From positions 4,772,176 to 4,836,175 of the forward strand of contig OY979723.1 in NCBI GenBank assembly GCA_963855995.1: DNA of 64,000 nucleotides, written 5' to 3'. The position numbers and the translations under genes are program-made. Of this stretch, positions 24,501 to 31,374 are shown in pieces (the stretch's first letter is position 1; every line of letters starts with the position of its first letter). Source of the DNA: Muricea muricata. Its lineage: Eukaryota > Cnidaria > Anthozoa > Malacalcyonacea > Plexauridae. Below the pieces are notes generated by a model that saw only the letters and a list, made by a program, of their open reading frames with translations, made no database searches and was not told where the DNA came from.

Positions 24501-27500
24501 TAATCAAGTTGCTCTTGAGAGTTGAATGAAAATGAGGTTTATATATGTATCGAACAAAGCAGATTTTTTCTCAAAATAAGTAGGTCTGCGCGACGTTTTC
24601 AACGGCGTTGACTCGAGCAAATTTTCTGAAATTTTGAGCACTCCAGCACTCGAGTAAAAATTTCATTTAAGCATTAAAGTTACGTACTTAAGACAAATTT
24701 TTTGAAGTTTTAAATTTCTTGTTTAAACAGGCTTGCTGGTCCATTTTGAGTAGAGGACGGTGTAAAAATGACGGCCATTGTGTACATTGACTTTCTCAAA
24801 AAGAACTTTGTCCCATGGCATAAGTCCAAACACTTGGCATTCCTTACAAACTTTGTTTGTATGCACGATAATGCCACATCGCATGCAGCAAGGCTTACCA
24901 CTGGTTATCGAAACAAAGTTGTTGGCAAGCATGGGACGATTATGGAATAGCCATCATTCTCGCCGGACTTGAACCCGATCGAGAACCTCTGGAGCATACT
25001 TAAGAGGAAGATTTACACCGCTGAAGGACAGTATCACACTACGGACAAGTTGTGAGACGCTATCATTACTGCTGTAAGAGACGTCTCCATAGATGATATC
25101 CAAAAATTGACTGCCTCAAAGGACAAAAGACTGTTTTCTCTCGTTTCTAATCATGAATGTTATGTAAAGTATTACATGCACCTACGTTTTCAATTGAAAT
25201 CTCAGAGTAAAAAAATTGTATTAATCAAATATATTATTGACTTTTGAGGTGAATTGTATTATTGGGTGATACTTTAGGGAGGTTTCTATTTATTATCTTC
25301 CTTCCGTGTTTATCAAAACCTTTTTTCTACGCATCTTTTATATAAAGAGGTACATTGATTTCTGCACCAATGCACCAAAATTACCGCCATTTGTTTCTTA
25401 AAACACATCTCCTTTCAAAATTTTAGACGCTCGCTTGTAAAGTCAATTGCCAGGTCTTCTGCGAAATTTCATTGGCTTTGATTAAGCATGCCTTTGGTTA
25501 TTTAAAACAGCTGATTTGCATATAAATTTGGAACGCAGTGTAAATCTTCTCAGGTAACACAGCTAAATGTAGACGATCAAGTTATAACCGGAGACAGAAA
25601 TACTGCGGATTGTTTTAGTCGGTATTTCTCATCTATTCAAAACATTAATATTGAACCTATGGCATTGTAACTCCTGTAGAGAGTTCGCTTCACTTTTCAC
25701 GCATATCAGTGCAGGAGGTTTTGGCCGCTGAAAACTAATTTTAATTTTAATTAACTTAATTTAAGAAAATCACCAGGACTGGATGGAATAATGTGTAAAA
25801 TTATTAAAAGATTCGAGCGATGTTATTGCGCAACCATTAACCAATATTTTTAATCTATCTCTTAAGACTGGAATTTTTCTGACGGTTGGCAAATTGCCAA
25901 GCTTTTACCAGCCTCAAAAGAAGGGGATAAAATTGATTGCGGAGATGATACAGTGTGTCCAAAAAAAAAGTCACTCTGACTAAAGCGCAAATAGAAATGT
26001 TATCAATAGAGTTGCAATCCAAATTGTTCATGAAACTAAAAGTTAAGAATATTAGCTAGCATTCCTGTCAATTTCAGGTGCTTTCTGTAAGAAACGACAG
26101 AGTAATAAATGTTTGAGATTGGCGCTAAAAATGAAGAAATCCCAAATGTATTCAAAGGAATGCCTTCGAGCAAACTCTGTTTGTCAAATATTCAAAGTCG
26201 CACACTGCCAAATTTCAACACAACATAGTTGGGGTGCAATTCACAACGCACGTTTATGGTGCTAGAGTACAATTCGACTGGAAGTCCACAGCGGGTAATT
26301 GAGCTTTTGAACAATGATTTAACTCTACCCGCAAGATCCAGCGCGACATTTAGCATTTTGCACATGGTTGGTGGAAAGATAGCTATGCCCACTTCTGGCC
26401 CAATCATGTCATTGGAGATCAAGCTTCATTTTAAACGAATGCACGTGTGTGCATTTTACGCCATTGCACGTTGTGTGATGAATTAATTTCAAAAAAATTT
26501 GGGAAATTGAAGAAGAAATCTGTTGGAATTAAACAGCCATCATTTTATGTTGTGTGAATGAAAGTTCTAAAAATTAACAAGAACGATAGTCAACACAAAT
26601 CTAATTCACAATTAAAAAAACTTGCTGAAATACGATTATATTTGTATTTAAGTACGAGTGACATTTTTTTTGGGGACACACTGTGGACCAATTTCTGTAA
26701 TTGCTAAACTATTTGAAGAATTAATATACAATCAATCGACAACGTTCTCTTCTGACAACAACATTCTTGTAGAACAACAGTATGGTTTTCCTTTACAACA
26801 ATCAACAGAAACAGCACTTTTGGGTTCGACAAATGAGTGTTTATATAAATGGACAGTGGTTAGTTTGAGTGTTCACACTGTCGATTATGAAATTTTATGG
26901 AAAACTTCACCTATAGGGCATAAAAGGAACTAGTTACGCATGGTTTAAATCATACATCCAAAATAGAAAACAGATACGTTTAATGAACGGAAAAAAGTCG
27001 CATGATAGAGAAACTAGATGTGGGGTTCCACAAGGAACTAATCTTGGATCCGTTCTATTCCTCTGGTATATTAACTAACGATTTACCTTATTGTCTATAA
27101 ACAATTTGGGCTAACCTATTCGCTGATGACACAAGTCTATCATGTGCCGGTTTAGATCCAAGCAAAATCGAGATTGAACAATGTTCATAGTTGGCTTAGA
27201 TGCAATAAACTAACGCTAAACGATACCAAAACGGAATATATGATTATAGGATCTAGATATCGTCCAAAAAATGGAAGATTCCCCAGAGATTACACTAGCC
27301 TTGGGATATTATGATACTAAAGGTGCCACCAGCAAAAATGTCTTGGTTTTATCATTGACGATCAATTAAAGTTGCGTACAGGTATGCACATTGACGCACA
27401 ATAAATCTCAAAAGGTATTGCGTTATTAGGAAGAGCTAAGTCATTTGTTGTAAGTCAGGTGCAACCCAATAATGTTTTGTATTTTTAGAATATTATAATT

Positions 27501-29959
27501 ACCTTTTTCTGACCTATTCAATTCTCAATCAATTAATGAAAACGTAAAAATAGGTGTGCAAAAACTTCTCTTCTAGGTGAAGGAATTAAGTGCTAACAAA
27601 TTTCAAATTGTAAAAAGCTAGTACAAGAAATAATTTTTCTACGAAATATAGACATCTTACCTAAGATAAACTAAGCCTACTACTACCGTGATTTTAACTG
27701 GTTTGAACATAACCTATTTTACATATGCGCAAATAAGCCAAAGTATGCACTGTTTAAAGGCGATTAGATCCGAATGAATTTTGTCGAAATATTAAAGTTT
27801 ATAATTTATCACAGAGCTTTAGGATTATACAAATGCCCTTGCGAAAGTAATTCTAACATGGATCGAGTGGTTTTTGACCCCTAAAACGTCAAATTTCTTT
27901 ACACCTTTGTAAAAAAATTGAGAAAAAACATTTTTGGGAAACTAATAGAATTAATGTACCCGGCCAATGATAGGGTTCCTTCAGAGAAAGTTTGAGGTCC
28001 GATTTTTCAGCCATTTCTAACTTTTCACCATTTCTACACGGACTGCCTCTTAAATCTCTAAACATTGATCAATACGGGTATTGATGAATACGGGTACTCT
28101 ACTAAACTATCTATATACAGGTATACTGTACGTGATACTAATGTGACACTGGAAACAACCTGAAAACATTTTTAAGATATTGGCTTGAGAGGCACTCCTT
28201 TTACAATTCGCAACAGGGACACTGCCTGGTCTAGTGCCCATTTTCGCCTTGGCAGGCTAAATGAACGTCTTGGCAGGCGTCTTGTGTCAATTACTAATGC
28301 ACATCCAAAAATTATGAGTAGTTCCAGCTTGTTAAAAACAGGAATGCAACAACGCAACATTCTTCCTGGTTGTCAACGATATACAACAATATATTGTTGA
28401 GCCTGAATCAACCCGCAATCCGGCGTGCAAATGCTGAGCAATATTGTCGACGACATTTAACAATGTTGTTTTTGATTTATGTCCATTAGTGGTGCTAATA
28501 AAAGTATTACGAATGAACCAATACATTCATACCAGATCATTGGTATTGTTTAAAGACTACATTGTGCTTTACTAAAACACTAAGAATGAGCTATGCAAAT
28601 AAATTGCTCGTTTCAATTGTTCTATCCATTTTGTGGTTGCTGTTTTTGTCTTTTTTACGAGGAAGGTTGTATTTAGGTTGCCTTTTTAGAGAAGTTGCCC
28701 TACCTAAAAAATCTGTTTATGTTTTACGTTTCTTTAACTTATTGAAGTTTAGGCATAATCTATTGAGCAAATTTTTGAATATATTATTTAAAAAAACCCA
28801 ATACCAAACAGCAGTTCTATTAGCCTTAATTTACCAAATTACCAGTGTGGCAGTCTGAGATTGTTCTGTGCTGAAATTGTTTTGCCCAAGCCTATTGACG
28901 GCATACGCTTGCTTTAGTGTCTGCGGTAAATGACGTGTGCTGATGTTGTGCTGAGATTGTCGTCTTAAAGTTGTCATGTTCATACTGTGCTGAGATTGTC
29001 ATTGTGATGTTGCCATGTTGATGTTGCCATGTTGATGTTGTGCTGAGATTGTAGTTGTGATATTGTCATGCTGATGTTGTGCTGAGATTGTCATGTGGAT
29101 GTTGTGCTGAGATTGTAGTAGTTATATCATCATGTTGATGTTGTGATCAATGAGACTGTTGTGTTGATGTTATGCTGAGATTGTTGTGTTGATGTTGGGC
29201 TGATATTGACATGTGCTGTGTGACAATTAGTTTTATGAATTGGTGATATAACTGCAAGTAGAGTATACAAGCCATAAAGTCAACAATTACATTCAACATT
29301 CCACAATACATTCATCCAGATGTGAATACGATAGTATAATTATAATACGTGAACAATATTGTCTAGTGTAGTTAACAGAAGCTAATAATATATTACCTTC
29401 TGTTAATATATTTCCCAGGTCTGCAATCTAAATGTTGATTGGGGAATAGCATTTCAAAAAACTATTATAAATAAACCTAATTAAATCTAAATGTCAGACC
29501 ACCACTCTAGAATCAGGGTGAGATTCCTGGAAATGCACATCTCTACAAGACACATTTTTGCTGTTGAAAATTCACAACACCCCTGGGACAGCCTGTCCTC
29601 TAACCAGCTAGTAAAACATCAGCATATTGTGGACATAGGAACATAGATAATAGACGACACTTCACAGTATTTCTCGTCTACCTGTCTCACTTTGTAGTTT
29701 TTACTCTGATATTATGGTACTGTCAGGCAATCAGGCTGTCAGCCCTCCCCCTTCCATTGTCTTTCCCTGTACGCCTTTGCGGGTTTACCTAACTACAGCG
29801 CTACAAAGTCCCATATTTTTAAGGGAACACTAAATGTTAACAGTTTGTTAACAAATAAATTCAAACAAACTTGTTTACCTTTTTGTTCATTGCACAAATG
29901 CCGACCTTGATGATAATTTTCTCTACAAATTCAACATCTTCCTCGATCAAATACGCCAT
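325..29959 (-). CDS. PPIP5K: Diphosphoinositol pentakisphosphate kinase (PPIP5K/VIP1), 5' part, 7 coding exons, 3' end outside window
   Basis: PPIP5K/VIP1 proteins phosphorylate inositol pyrophosphate precursors (IP6, 5-IP7) with an N-terminal ATP-grasp kinase domain. A C-terminal histidine-acid-phosphatase-like domain removes the added phosphate; the enzymes are mainly cytosolic. Seven exons on the minus strand join without a frame break into 372 codons (81+148+91+346+162+31+257 nt), and every junction uses GT donors and AG acceptors. The order of family-typical blocks is correct: VGICAM (about residue 19), [106 protein letters not shown], then [12 protein letters not shown] at about 359-370. 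The CDVNGFSF block carries ATP-grasp metal ligands by family knowledge. The window ends just after the phosphatase RHGxRTP motif, so most of that domain is missing here. The N-terminus is shorter than I expect for vertebrate members. An in-frame ATG six codons upstream (29977) is an alternative start. The introns total about 28.5 kb and are full of repeats. Confidence 0.95.
2436..2530. repeat. Diverged solo end of a palindromic MULE-like element
   Basis: AACCTCGTACGCAGGGTCTT and the following bases align, with many differences, to the end of the 654-bp palindromic element at 14471-15124 (AACCTGATTCTCAGGGTCTT). They share the later block GAGCTGGTCACATG versus CAGGCTGGTCACGTG. No matching inverted arm was found nearby, so this is a solo or truncated end of a related family. 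Confidence 0.4.
2759..2795 (+). repeat. Interstitial telomere-like TTAGGG array
   Basis: About five tandem TTAGGG-like units, two or three of them exact and the rest altered (TTTAGGG, TTGGGA). TTAGGG is the telomere repeat of most animals. Here it lies inside intron 6 of PPIP5K, so it is interstitial. Confidence 0.65.
3060..3455 (+). pseudogene. LINE reverse-transcriptase fragment
   Basis: Broken reading frames on the plus strand preserve LINE-type reverse-transcriptase blocks. These are [17 protein letters not shown], then an AFDLVSH-like stretch in another frame, then VPQGCPQG-like sequence, then MFTDDSKCY. The last is in the place of the FADD catalytic box, with the first residue changed, and is followed by [13 protein letters not shown]. 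Several stops and frameshifts lie between the blocks. Only the middle of the RT domain survives. It lies antisense to PPIP5K in intron 6. Confidence 0.7.
3750..3797 (+). repeat. TTTG microsatellite
   Basis: About twelve tandem copies of TTTG. Confidence 0.95.
4171..4373. mobile_element. 203-bp hAT-type MITE with perfect 8-bp target-site duplication
   Basis: Terminal inverted repeats start CAGTGGCGGATCTAGCGTAG on the left and are mirrored on the right (TACGCTGGATCCGCCACTG). The element is flanked by GGCTAGGC at 4163-4170 and 4374-4381. An 8-bp duplication with CAGTGG tips is typical of hAT elements. It has no coding capacity. Confidence 0.85.
4645..4675 (-). CDS. PPIP5K: PPIP5K coding exon 6, 31-nt microexon
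   Basis: A 31-nt microexon encoding [10 protein letters not shown] plus the first base of the next Gly codon. The acceptor is CGTTTCAG|CAAACT and the donor TTAAGAG|GTAAGG. It supplies exactly the residues expected between NKVCNAFK (exon 5) and [13 protein letters not shown] (exon 7). Without it the protein would lack the conserved VCGFDLLR strand and the frame would shift. It was found by looking for the missing block, so it is supported by both homology and splice sites. Confidence 0.92.
4676..5755 (-). other. PPIP5K intron 5 (about 1.1 kb)
   Basis: Separates exons 5 and 6. The main content is a palindromic repeat at about 4757-5182. The remainder shows nothing recognisable. Confidence 0.75.
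4757..5182. repeat. Diverged palindromic MITE
   Basis: The left arm (TGATCACACTCCAAAGATCG, AACTCTTCCTTCTTGAGATA) is mirrored imperfectly by the right arm near 5085-5180 (TATCTCGAGAAGGAAG). The inner block TGACATCACAGTGCATAAT also occurs in both arms of the 496-bp MITE at 62831-63326, so the two belong to one family. No clean duplication is visible, which fits an old copy. Confidence 0.6.
5756..5917 (-). CDS. PPIP5K: PPIP5K coding exon 5
   Basis: Exactly 54 codons, phase 0 at both ends. It reads [20 protein letters not shown], then [18 protein letters not shown] and [13 protein letters not shown]. The [22 protein letters not shown] block is highly characteristic of VIP1 kinases and contributes to substrate and ATP contacts. 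The acceptor is TTTTTAATAG|GTATAT and the donor TTTAAG|GTGAGG. Confidence 0.95.
7075..7460. repeat. Palindromic MITE, about 386 bp
   Basis: The ends are inverted: TGGACCATTCCTCTGTTAGA on the left and TCTAATTGGGGAATGGTCCA on the right, continuing inward (CAAACTTTTGAATT against the mirrored right arm). Internal AT-rich arms also pair (GTAACGCTTTTTTCCGCG against CGGAAAAGCGTTATC). A target duplication is not certain. Confidence 0.6.
8095..8162 (+). repeat. DIRS left inverted terminal repeat
   Basis: Starts TTCTGCCACGTCATCACTCA and includes CAGCTGTCTGCCCGAGCAAT. The first 41 bases are matched in reverse complement by 12329-12369. The later bases are matched in reverse complement by 12642-12675. 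Confidence 0.88.
8222..9823 (+). CDS. DIRS gag-like region running into the start of reverse transcriptase
   Basis: A 533-residue open frame. Residues 1-400 are a charged, low-complexity gag-like region with no zinc knuckle. A Lys/Arg-rich stretch (about 330-375) may bind nucleic acid. From about residue 400 it becomes the N-terminal part of a DIRS reverse transcriptase ([52 protein letters not shown]). The frame is lost near 9808, where the expected fingers/palm motif (MASIDIK...AYYTV) continues in another frame, and it shifts again near 9830. In typical DIRS elements gag and pol are separate frames, so this apparent fusion may be natural overlap or a result of decay. Confidence 0.8.
   Translation: MEETQANQPEQSHDNAIVSAITSMSELLATSLSSLKTTMTNSLTEIQSSLEQFAVTDVGDFSDIESLDHGESCRKRPRIATKELPQQSGATARDEPLMAVPQRENDKLISQPSLTVEAETPTDSNSHDIPVLSGIANDLKLEQKKAPAINEQLAKIVQSLMHEKLDDEVLTETKTRYLLPENCDSLTTTKVNHLIWDQLKPETRSFDVKLQKVQAHIVKGVTPIVNIVQASLQAKDKIPSDALDVQGLLKAGTDAIALFGATNYELNMRRRDSIKHDLNDDYRHLCSPTVRFTDFLFGDDVELSKQLKDLTEATKVGKKLAKTSYRPDYNRQRNDKLGHKRAYPFANRNAPQRSFPVNKHLNWKRPSLQNSRESRGEEADQVGPSIPSSEVSMKTSQFQAGNLKNYIDVWQTATYDLDVLDWVAHCHIKFINNELPIQTEMQRAIKFNEKESIIIDKEIAKLLAKDVLVHSQHEPGEFISPIFLRLKKNAIDYRMILNLKELNSFVEYEHFKMESLRSVTDMMTPNCLWHQSI
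9824..10391 (+). pseudogene. DIRS reverse transcriptase, central and C-terminal part
   Basis: Continues the RT after the frameshifts at about 9808-9830. It has [18 protein letters not shown], the catalytic box SSYIDDCY (YIDD at the polymerase active site), [27 protein letters not shown] and a thumb-like helix ([19 protein letters not shown]). It ends at 10391 where the frame shifts again, and RNase H reads on from 10384 in the next frame. The catalytic aspartates are intact but the chain is interrupted. Confidence 0.85.
10384..11436 (+). CDS. DIRS RNase H and methyltransferase-like region
   Basis: Open from about 10384; the first Met is at 10600. The RNase H acidic residues are visible in order: [36 protein letters not shown] and ADLASRHF. 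The next block ([47 protein letters not shown]) corresponds to the region called Dam/methyltransferase-like in DIRS elements. The assignment rests on position and pattern. The frame overlaps the recombinase frame by about 310 nt, a known DIRS arrangement. Confidence 0.85.
   Translation, partial: HYDAQITLSADSVSDLHWWVNNVETATKQISHGEPRVFIQTDASTHGWGGVRDGNRTGGRWKPEEINSHINYLELLAILLTLKALCHDCKNKHIRVQCDNTTAVCYINNMGGSRSNNCNAITKHIWEFCIHQQIWLSAAHLPGCKNTDADLASRHFNDRTEWMLDRRIFEQVATKFGYPTIDLFASRLNNQCQNYASWRPDPGAQHVNAFSVNWHIFFFYAFPPFSVIGRCLEKIQHNQAEGILIVPLWPSQSWYPKLLRLLVNLPAVIPVKDNLLKMPATQKLHPLRKKLTLLACHLCGDSTKTKAFLNKLQISSSTLGENPRINSTEHILVSGYYSVLKERLIPFVHL
11127..12248 (+). CDS. DIRS tyrosine recombinase
   Basis: A 373-residue intact frame. 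By family knowledge it catalyses site-specific integration of the circular DNA copy. The expected catalytic residues appear in order: Arg in [13 protein letters not shown] (about residue 210), a Lys in the beta-hairpin region (IKQTKPGRS), [12 protein letters not shown] (HxxR, about 322-325), GW (about 346), and the nucleophile Tyr in FAKYYDKPI (about 356-357). The N-terminal part ([20 protein letters not shown]) matches the SAM-like DNA-binding fold of recombinases. It overlaps the upstream RNase H/methyltransferase frame and ends about 80 nt before the internal complementary region. Confidence 0.92.
   Translation: MAKSKLVSQATQTFGKPSSCDSSEGQLTQNASHSEVTPVTKETDVVSMSFMRRLYQNKGFSQQATNIILNSWRESSHQQYGTYISKWLLFCSKREINPVRPSVTMAVEFLTELYDLGLGYSSINTARCALSAILECPSSSNSTFGQSVDVKRFMKGIFQSRPALPRYNKTWDVQTLLQYLLSMKDTKDLTLKELTLKLVILVALTTVQRGQSLHLMDTANMVHEHNSLVFLLGSAIKQTKPGRSSSQLTIKLTAYPPDEKLCVVRTCLIYLEKTKPLRGIETQLFITHQKPHKKASRDTIRRWIKQIMATAGIDVTVFKPHSVRAAATSKAKLNNASTSDIMKAAGWTSAATFAKYYDKPIDLAEPVSVSVLK
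12329..12449 (+). repeat. DIRS internal complementary region
   Basis: Bases 12329-12369 are the reverse complement of the left terminus (8095-8135). Bases 12370-12449 are the reverse complement of the right terminus (about 12676-12755), with about two mismatches. The two halves meet exactly at the element-end junction (GGCAGAA|TCGAAAAT), as required to template a circle junction. Confidence 0.9.
12642..12755 (+). repeat. DIRS right inverted terminal repeat
   Basis: Begins ACTGATTGCTCGAGCAGACA, the inverse of the left repeat, then diverges into the right-end-specific sequence that is complementary to 12370-12449. Confidence 0.85.
13019..13364 (-). CDS. PPIP5K: PPIP5K coding exon 4 (ATP-grasp core)
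   Basis: The largest exon in the window (346 nt). It reads [20 protein letters not shown], a variable acidic stretch, then [50 protein letters not shown] and EGTDVK. These blocks build the ATP-grasp nucleotide- and inositol-phosphate-binding core in the family. The acceptor is chosen at GCTCTAG|TCACAAG because only this site completes the split Arg codon and keeps VYEKLQ in frame. A second AG seven bases downstream would break the frame. The donor is GTTAAG|GTTAGT, phase 0. Confidence 0.93.
13758..13888. repeat. 131-bp near-perfect palindrome
   Basis: TTGACCTCGCTTGATCGGTC ... AGTACGGACC | GCTCGCTC | GGTCCGTACT ... CATGCTCGGTCAA. The arms are about 60 bp and carry several CGGTC/GACCG motifs. 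As RNA or single-stranded DNA it would fold into a long hairpin. It is probably a small MITE. Confidence 0.7.
14471..15124. mobile_element. 654-bp palindromic MULE-like MITE with 9-bp duplication
   Basis: Inverted from end to end: CAACCTGATTCTCAGGGTCT at the left and AGACCCTGAGAATCAGGTTG at the right, with arms of about 230 bp. The flanks are GTGAGACGG (14462-14470) and GTGACACGG (15125-15133), a 9-bp duplication with one mismatch, as Mutator-like elements make. The centre (about 14702-14893) is a smaller palindrome with AGGCCTGTTCAAACGAAGCC tips and repeated CCAACATG/CATGTTGG words. It may be a nested element, although the flanking symmetry is continuous through it. Confidence 0.82.
15553..15643 (-). 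CDS. PPIP5K: PPIP5K coding exon 3
   Basis: A 91-nt exon reading (G)[18 protein letters not shown] and then [12 protein letters not shown]. It is equivalent to the family block FPLxKAxxYxxLRxPFxINDLxxQYxxxDRR. The acceptor is ACACTAG|GC and the donor GATCG|GTATGT. Both phases fit their neighbours: GG|GC completes Gly, and CG|T completes Arg with exon 4. The exon is too short to be noticed without the flanking gene model. Confidence 0.9.
17600..18115 (+). pseudogene. LINE endonuclease-domain remnant
   Basis: Frame-broken pieces of an APE-type LINE endonuclease: [31 protein letters not shown] (the GDxN catalytic motif), [12 protein letters not shown] and [10 protein letters not shown] (the SDH motif). 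They are followed by [18 protein letters not shown], the linker before the reverse transcriptase. No RT follows. Confidence 0.65.
18493..19075 (+). pseudogene. Gypsy-type gag with one CCHC zinc knuckle
   Basis: A gag-like frame of 152 codons ([37 protein letters not shown]) stops at 18949. The same frame then reads [17 protein letters not shown] (19024-19074), a CX2CX4HX4C zinc knuckle that binds RNA in retroelement nucleocapsids. One premature stop therefore separates capsid-like and nucleocapsid-like parts. The N-terminal part upstream of 18493 is not clear. Confidence 0.75.
19065..19440 (+). pseudogene. Gypsy-type aspartic protease remnant, catalytic Asp lost
   Basis: Reads [30 protein letters not shown], then after a frame break [16 protein letters not shown]. 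The fold pattern matches retroelement proteases. The catalytic triplet DTG is replaced by VTR (about 19246-19254), so it cannot be active. A short frame at 19455-19667 ([10 protein letters not shown]) is the pre-RT region. The reverse transcriptase expected next is missing. Confidence 0.7.
19980..21295. repeat. Satellite of about 88-bp monomers in direct and inverted blocks
   Basis: Monomers carry TGTGAGAATTCCAATTTTG, CTAATATAAATACTGTGAGA and GGTCATGTTGATACCA. From about 20700 to 21290 the units are direct, and two types alternate (TGAGACTGGATTTATATGGT versus TGAGATATGATTTATTGTCA), giving a dimer of about 175 bp. From about 20175 to 20690 the same units run in reverse complement. At about 20020-20170 they are direct again. 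The array sits exactly where the RT/RNase H part of the Gypsy remnant should be. Short open frames across it are repeat artefacts. Confidence 0.85.
21452..21504. repeat. Short hairpin with 13-bp arms
   Basis: CAGTATAATTACT and AGTAATTATACTG form perfect inverted arms around a loop of about 27 nt. Significance unknown. Confidence 0.5.
21754..22740 (+). pseudogene. Gypsy integrase remnant
   Basis: The HHCC zinc-binding domain is clear: [37 protein letters not shown] and CAERN. After frame breaks the core starts [13 protein letters not shown] (about 22005). The second catalytic region reads [15 protein letters not shown] where SDQGRNFES is usual, so the second Asp is lost. The C-terminal part ([56 protein letters not shown]) is the GPY/F-like domain of Gypsy integrases. 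It is on the same strand as the gag fragment at 18493 and is probably the same insertion. Confidence 0.85.
24258..24405 (-). CDS. PPIP5K: PPIP5K coding exon 2
   Basis: Encodes [16 protein letters not shown]...[24 protein letters not shown]. This matches the VIP1 block with the pattern (V/D)VILNEPVExWPxCDxLISFxSKG. The acceptor is TTTTAG before AGCCAC, and the donor AAAAG|GTAAAG leaves one base of a Gly codon that exon 3 completes. The length of 148 nt fits phase 0 in and phase 1 out. A Tc1-like transposase remnant lies just upstream in intron 1. Confidence 0.93.
24730..25150 (+). pseudogene. Tc1/mariner-type transposase C-terminal remnant
   Basis: The central part reads [13 protein letters not shown] and [16 protein letters not shown]; HDNAxxHxA is the second catalytic Asp block. 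The third block follows in another frame: [34 protein letters not shown] and [27 protein letters not shown] is diagnostic of Tc1 transposases. There is one frameshift (about 24950) and one stop (about 25053). The N-terminal DNA-binding half is absent. Confidence 0.88.
25560..27500 (+). pseudogene. LINE (CR1/L2-like) reverse-transcriptase pseudogene, split by a Tc1-type MITE
   Basis: Frame-broken pieces in RT order: [52 protein letters not shown]. The insertion 25951-26683 comes next, then [58 protein letters not shown] and [14 protein letters not shown]. The FADD catalytic box is preserved although the frame is not. At least six frame breaks make this an old copy. The CR1/L2-like label rests on motif style only. 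Confidence 0.8.
25951..26683. mobile_element. 733-bp non-autonomous Tc1/mariner-like element inside the LINE
   Basis: The inverted tips are CAGTGTGTCCAAAAAAAAAG and, at the right, the reverse complement of GGGGACACACTG. Both inverted ends extend about 28 bp (GTCACTC...GAGTGAC). The left flank is TA and the right flank TG, so the TA duplication is mutated or incomplete. LINE protein similarity resumes directly after the right tip, which confirms the insertion. No transposase is recognisable inside. Confidence 0.78.
28937..29222 (+). repeat. Minisatellite of GATGTTGTGCTGAGATTGT units
   Basis: About eight imperfect units of 30-45 bp, each with GATGTTGTGCTGAGATTGT or a close variant, joined by variable TCATG/TAGT spacers. 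Confidence 0.8.
29879..29959 (-). CDS. PPIP5K: PPIP5K coding exon 1 (start codon exon)
   Basis: Twenty-seven codons, starting [14 protein letters not shown] and ending [10 protein letters not shown], followed by the donor GTAAAC. The VGICAM block is the first beta strand of the VIP1 N-terminal kinase region. The exon ends in phase 0 and joins directly to [10 protein letters not shown] of exon 2. The chosen ATG has G at +4. Another in-frame ATG lies 18 nt upstream (29975-29977) with no stop between them, so the true start could be [10 protein letters not shown]. No promoter element was identified upstream. Confidence 0.88.
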
Positions 29960-30144
29960 CGTTTCTGGGGTCTGCATTTGCAAGATACTTGTGTTAATTT
30001 CGCGTAAACATTGTATTAAAATAAGTTAAAAATATAAGTTTCAAAAATATTCAGTTCATCTGAAGTTCATCTGTCGTTAATTTTTCCGCCATATTAGATT
30101 TCACCGTGGAAGGGACTGGTAACGAGTTTAATTCATGGGAACGA
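29960..30144. other. Region upstream of the PPIP5K start
   Basis: Would hold the PPIP5K 5' UTR and perhaps its promoter (the gene reads leftward). No TATA box, initiator or CpG-rich block stands out. A transposon begins at 30153, so any proximal promoter is short or includes that element. Confidence 0.3.
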
Positions 30145-30152
30145 GATTGGAT

Positions 30153-31359
30153 CACTGAGCTATACTATATATCTGGAGACCACATTCCCGTCCAAAAAGT
30201 GTAATCGAAAACATGGCGGATTGTGACGTAAAACGCGTCACTGGTTCCTATTTTTTTCGGATGATCGCTGACCAGAAAAAAAGTCCAAAGTTTTCCTCCC
30301 CCCCTGTTCTCCCTGGATCATTGCCTAAATTTTCAATGAAATTTTTTAAACTGCGACTCACTTTGTTTAAAATATGCCTCGTCCTTGTTCTGTTTTTTGG
30401 TGCAAGAACTCTTGAAAGAGAAAAGGAATATTTTTTCCCTGGTAAGATTTCCTGAATATTTAATTTGTGCTATAGTTATACGCTTTTCTTTGTACGGGAA
30501 ATTTTCGTCACTCTGTTATTTTGCATCTCGCCATGTTTTGACGAGATAAAAAATTTTGCTGTATTTTTTCAGCTGAATATCTGGTAAGGCGATGTTTGTT
30601 TTTCATGATTCTGTACAAGCTTGTTTTTGCTTTGTAAGTTTGAAATTATTAGGAATAGGCCCGACAAATATAAGCGAAATTTAGTTGTATAATGTAAAGA
30701 ACTTAAAGCTTTGGCTGCGACACTTTCAAAAGCTGAGCTGTTTTCGTGAAAGTTTAATAGCTTACTGTGGTTTATTTTAAAGTCCTATACAAAGTATAGT
30801 TAATGATTTACAGTGCTTCTCAACCGGAAGCCGATTTTATACACACGACGTCGACATGCAGAGGACGACATGCTTTATAAAATTTACAAACAATTTGTTT
30901 GATCCAATTACAGTTTTCGAGATGAAATAGAAAGTCCAGAACTTCACGGGGTCGGTAAAAACTATTTAAATTTCGGCATTAGAAACAGTCGCTTCGTAAC
31001 TTTTAATAAGCAAAAAAGTTATAAATAAGCTCTTTTTTTTCAAAACCTCTAGTTAATGCAAAACTTATAGTACACTAAAACTCAAACAGTCTTTAATTCA
31101 ATATAAAATTTTAAAAAATACTTACAACACTTGTGGGATCTTGATCGGATCTGATTTTTGGATTTTTTTATTTTTTATAAAATCAGGGGGGGTGAAAATC
31201 GAGCCCACTGTCCACTGAGCCCCTATTGGTCAGCGATCATACGAAAAAAATAGGAACCAGTGACGCGTTTTACGTCACAATCCGCCATGTTTTCGATTAC
31301 ACTTTTTTGAACAAAAATATTAGGGAGTGCAGTCTCCAGATATATAGTATAGCTCAGTG
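30153..31359. mobile_element. 1207-bp palindromic element with perfect 8-bp duplication (element A)
   Basis: Terminal inverted repeats start CACTGAGCTATACTATATAT and continue through GGCGGATTGTGACGTAAAAC, over about 125 bp. The flanks are GATTGGAT at 30145-30152 and 31360-31367, an exact 8-bp duplication that suggests a hAT-like mechanism. Open frames inside (30213-30455, 31226-31552) lie partly in the arms and show no known domain. Confidence 0.85.
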
Positions 31360-31374
31360 GATTGGATTGTGGCC

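Larger units (their letters stand above)
24406..29878 (-). other. PPIP5K intron 1 (about 5.5 kb)
   Basis: Separates the start-codon exon from exon 2. It contains a Tc1/mariner transposase remnant, a LINE split by a Tc1-type element, and a minisatellite. A hydrophobic 98-codon frame (28562-28858, plus strand) has no recognised similarity and is probably chance. Nothing else is recognisable in 27560-28930 and 29225-29870. Confidence 0.75.

Noticed and set aside
28562..28858. 98-codon hydrophobic frame in PPIP5K intron 1
   Set aside because: A+T-rich DNA easily gives Leu/Phe/Ile-rich frames. There is no topology signal, homology or splice context.
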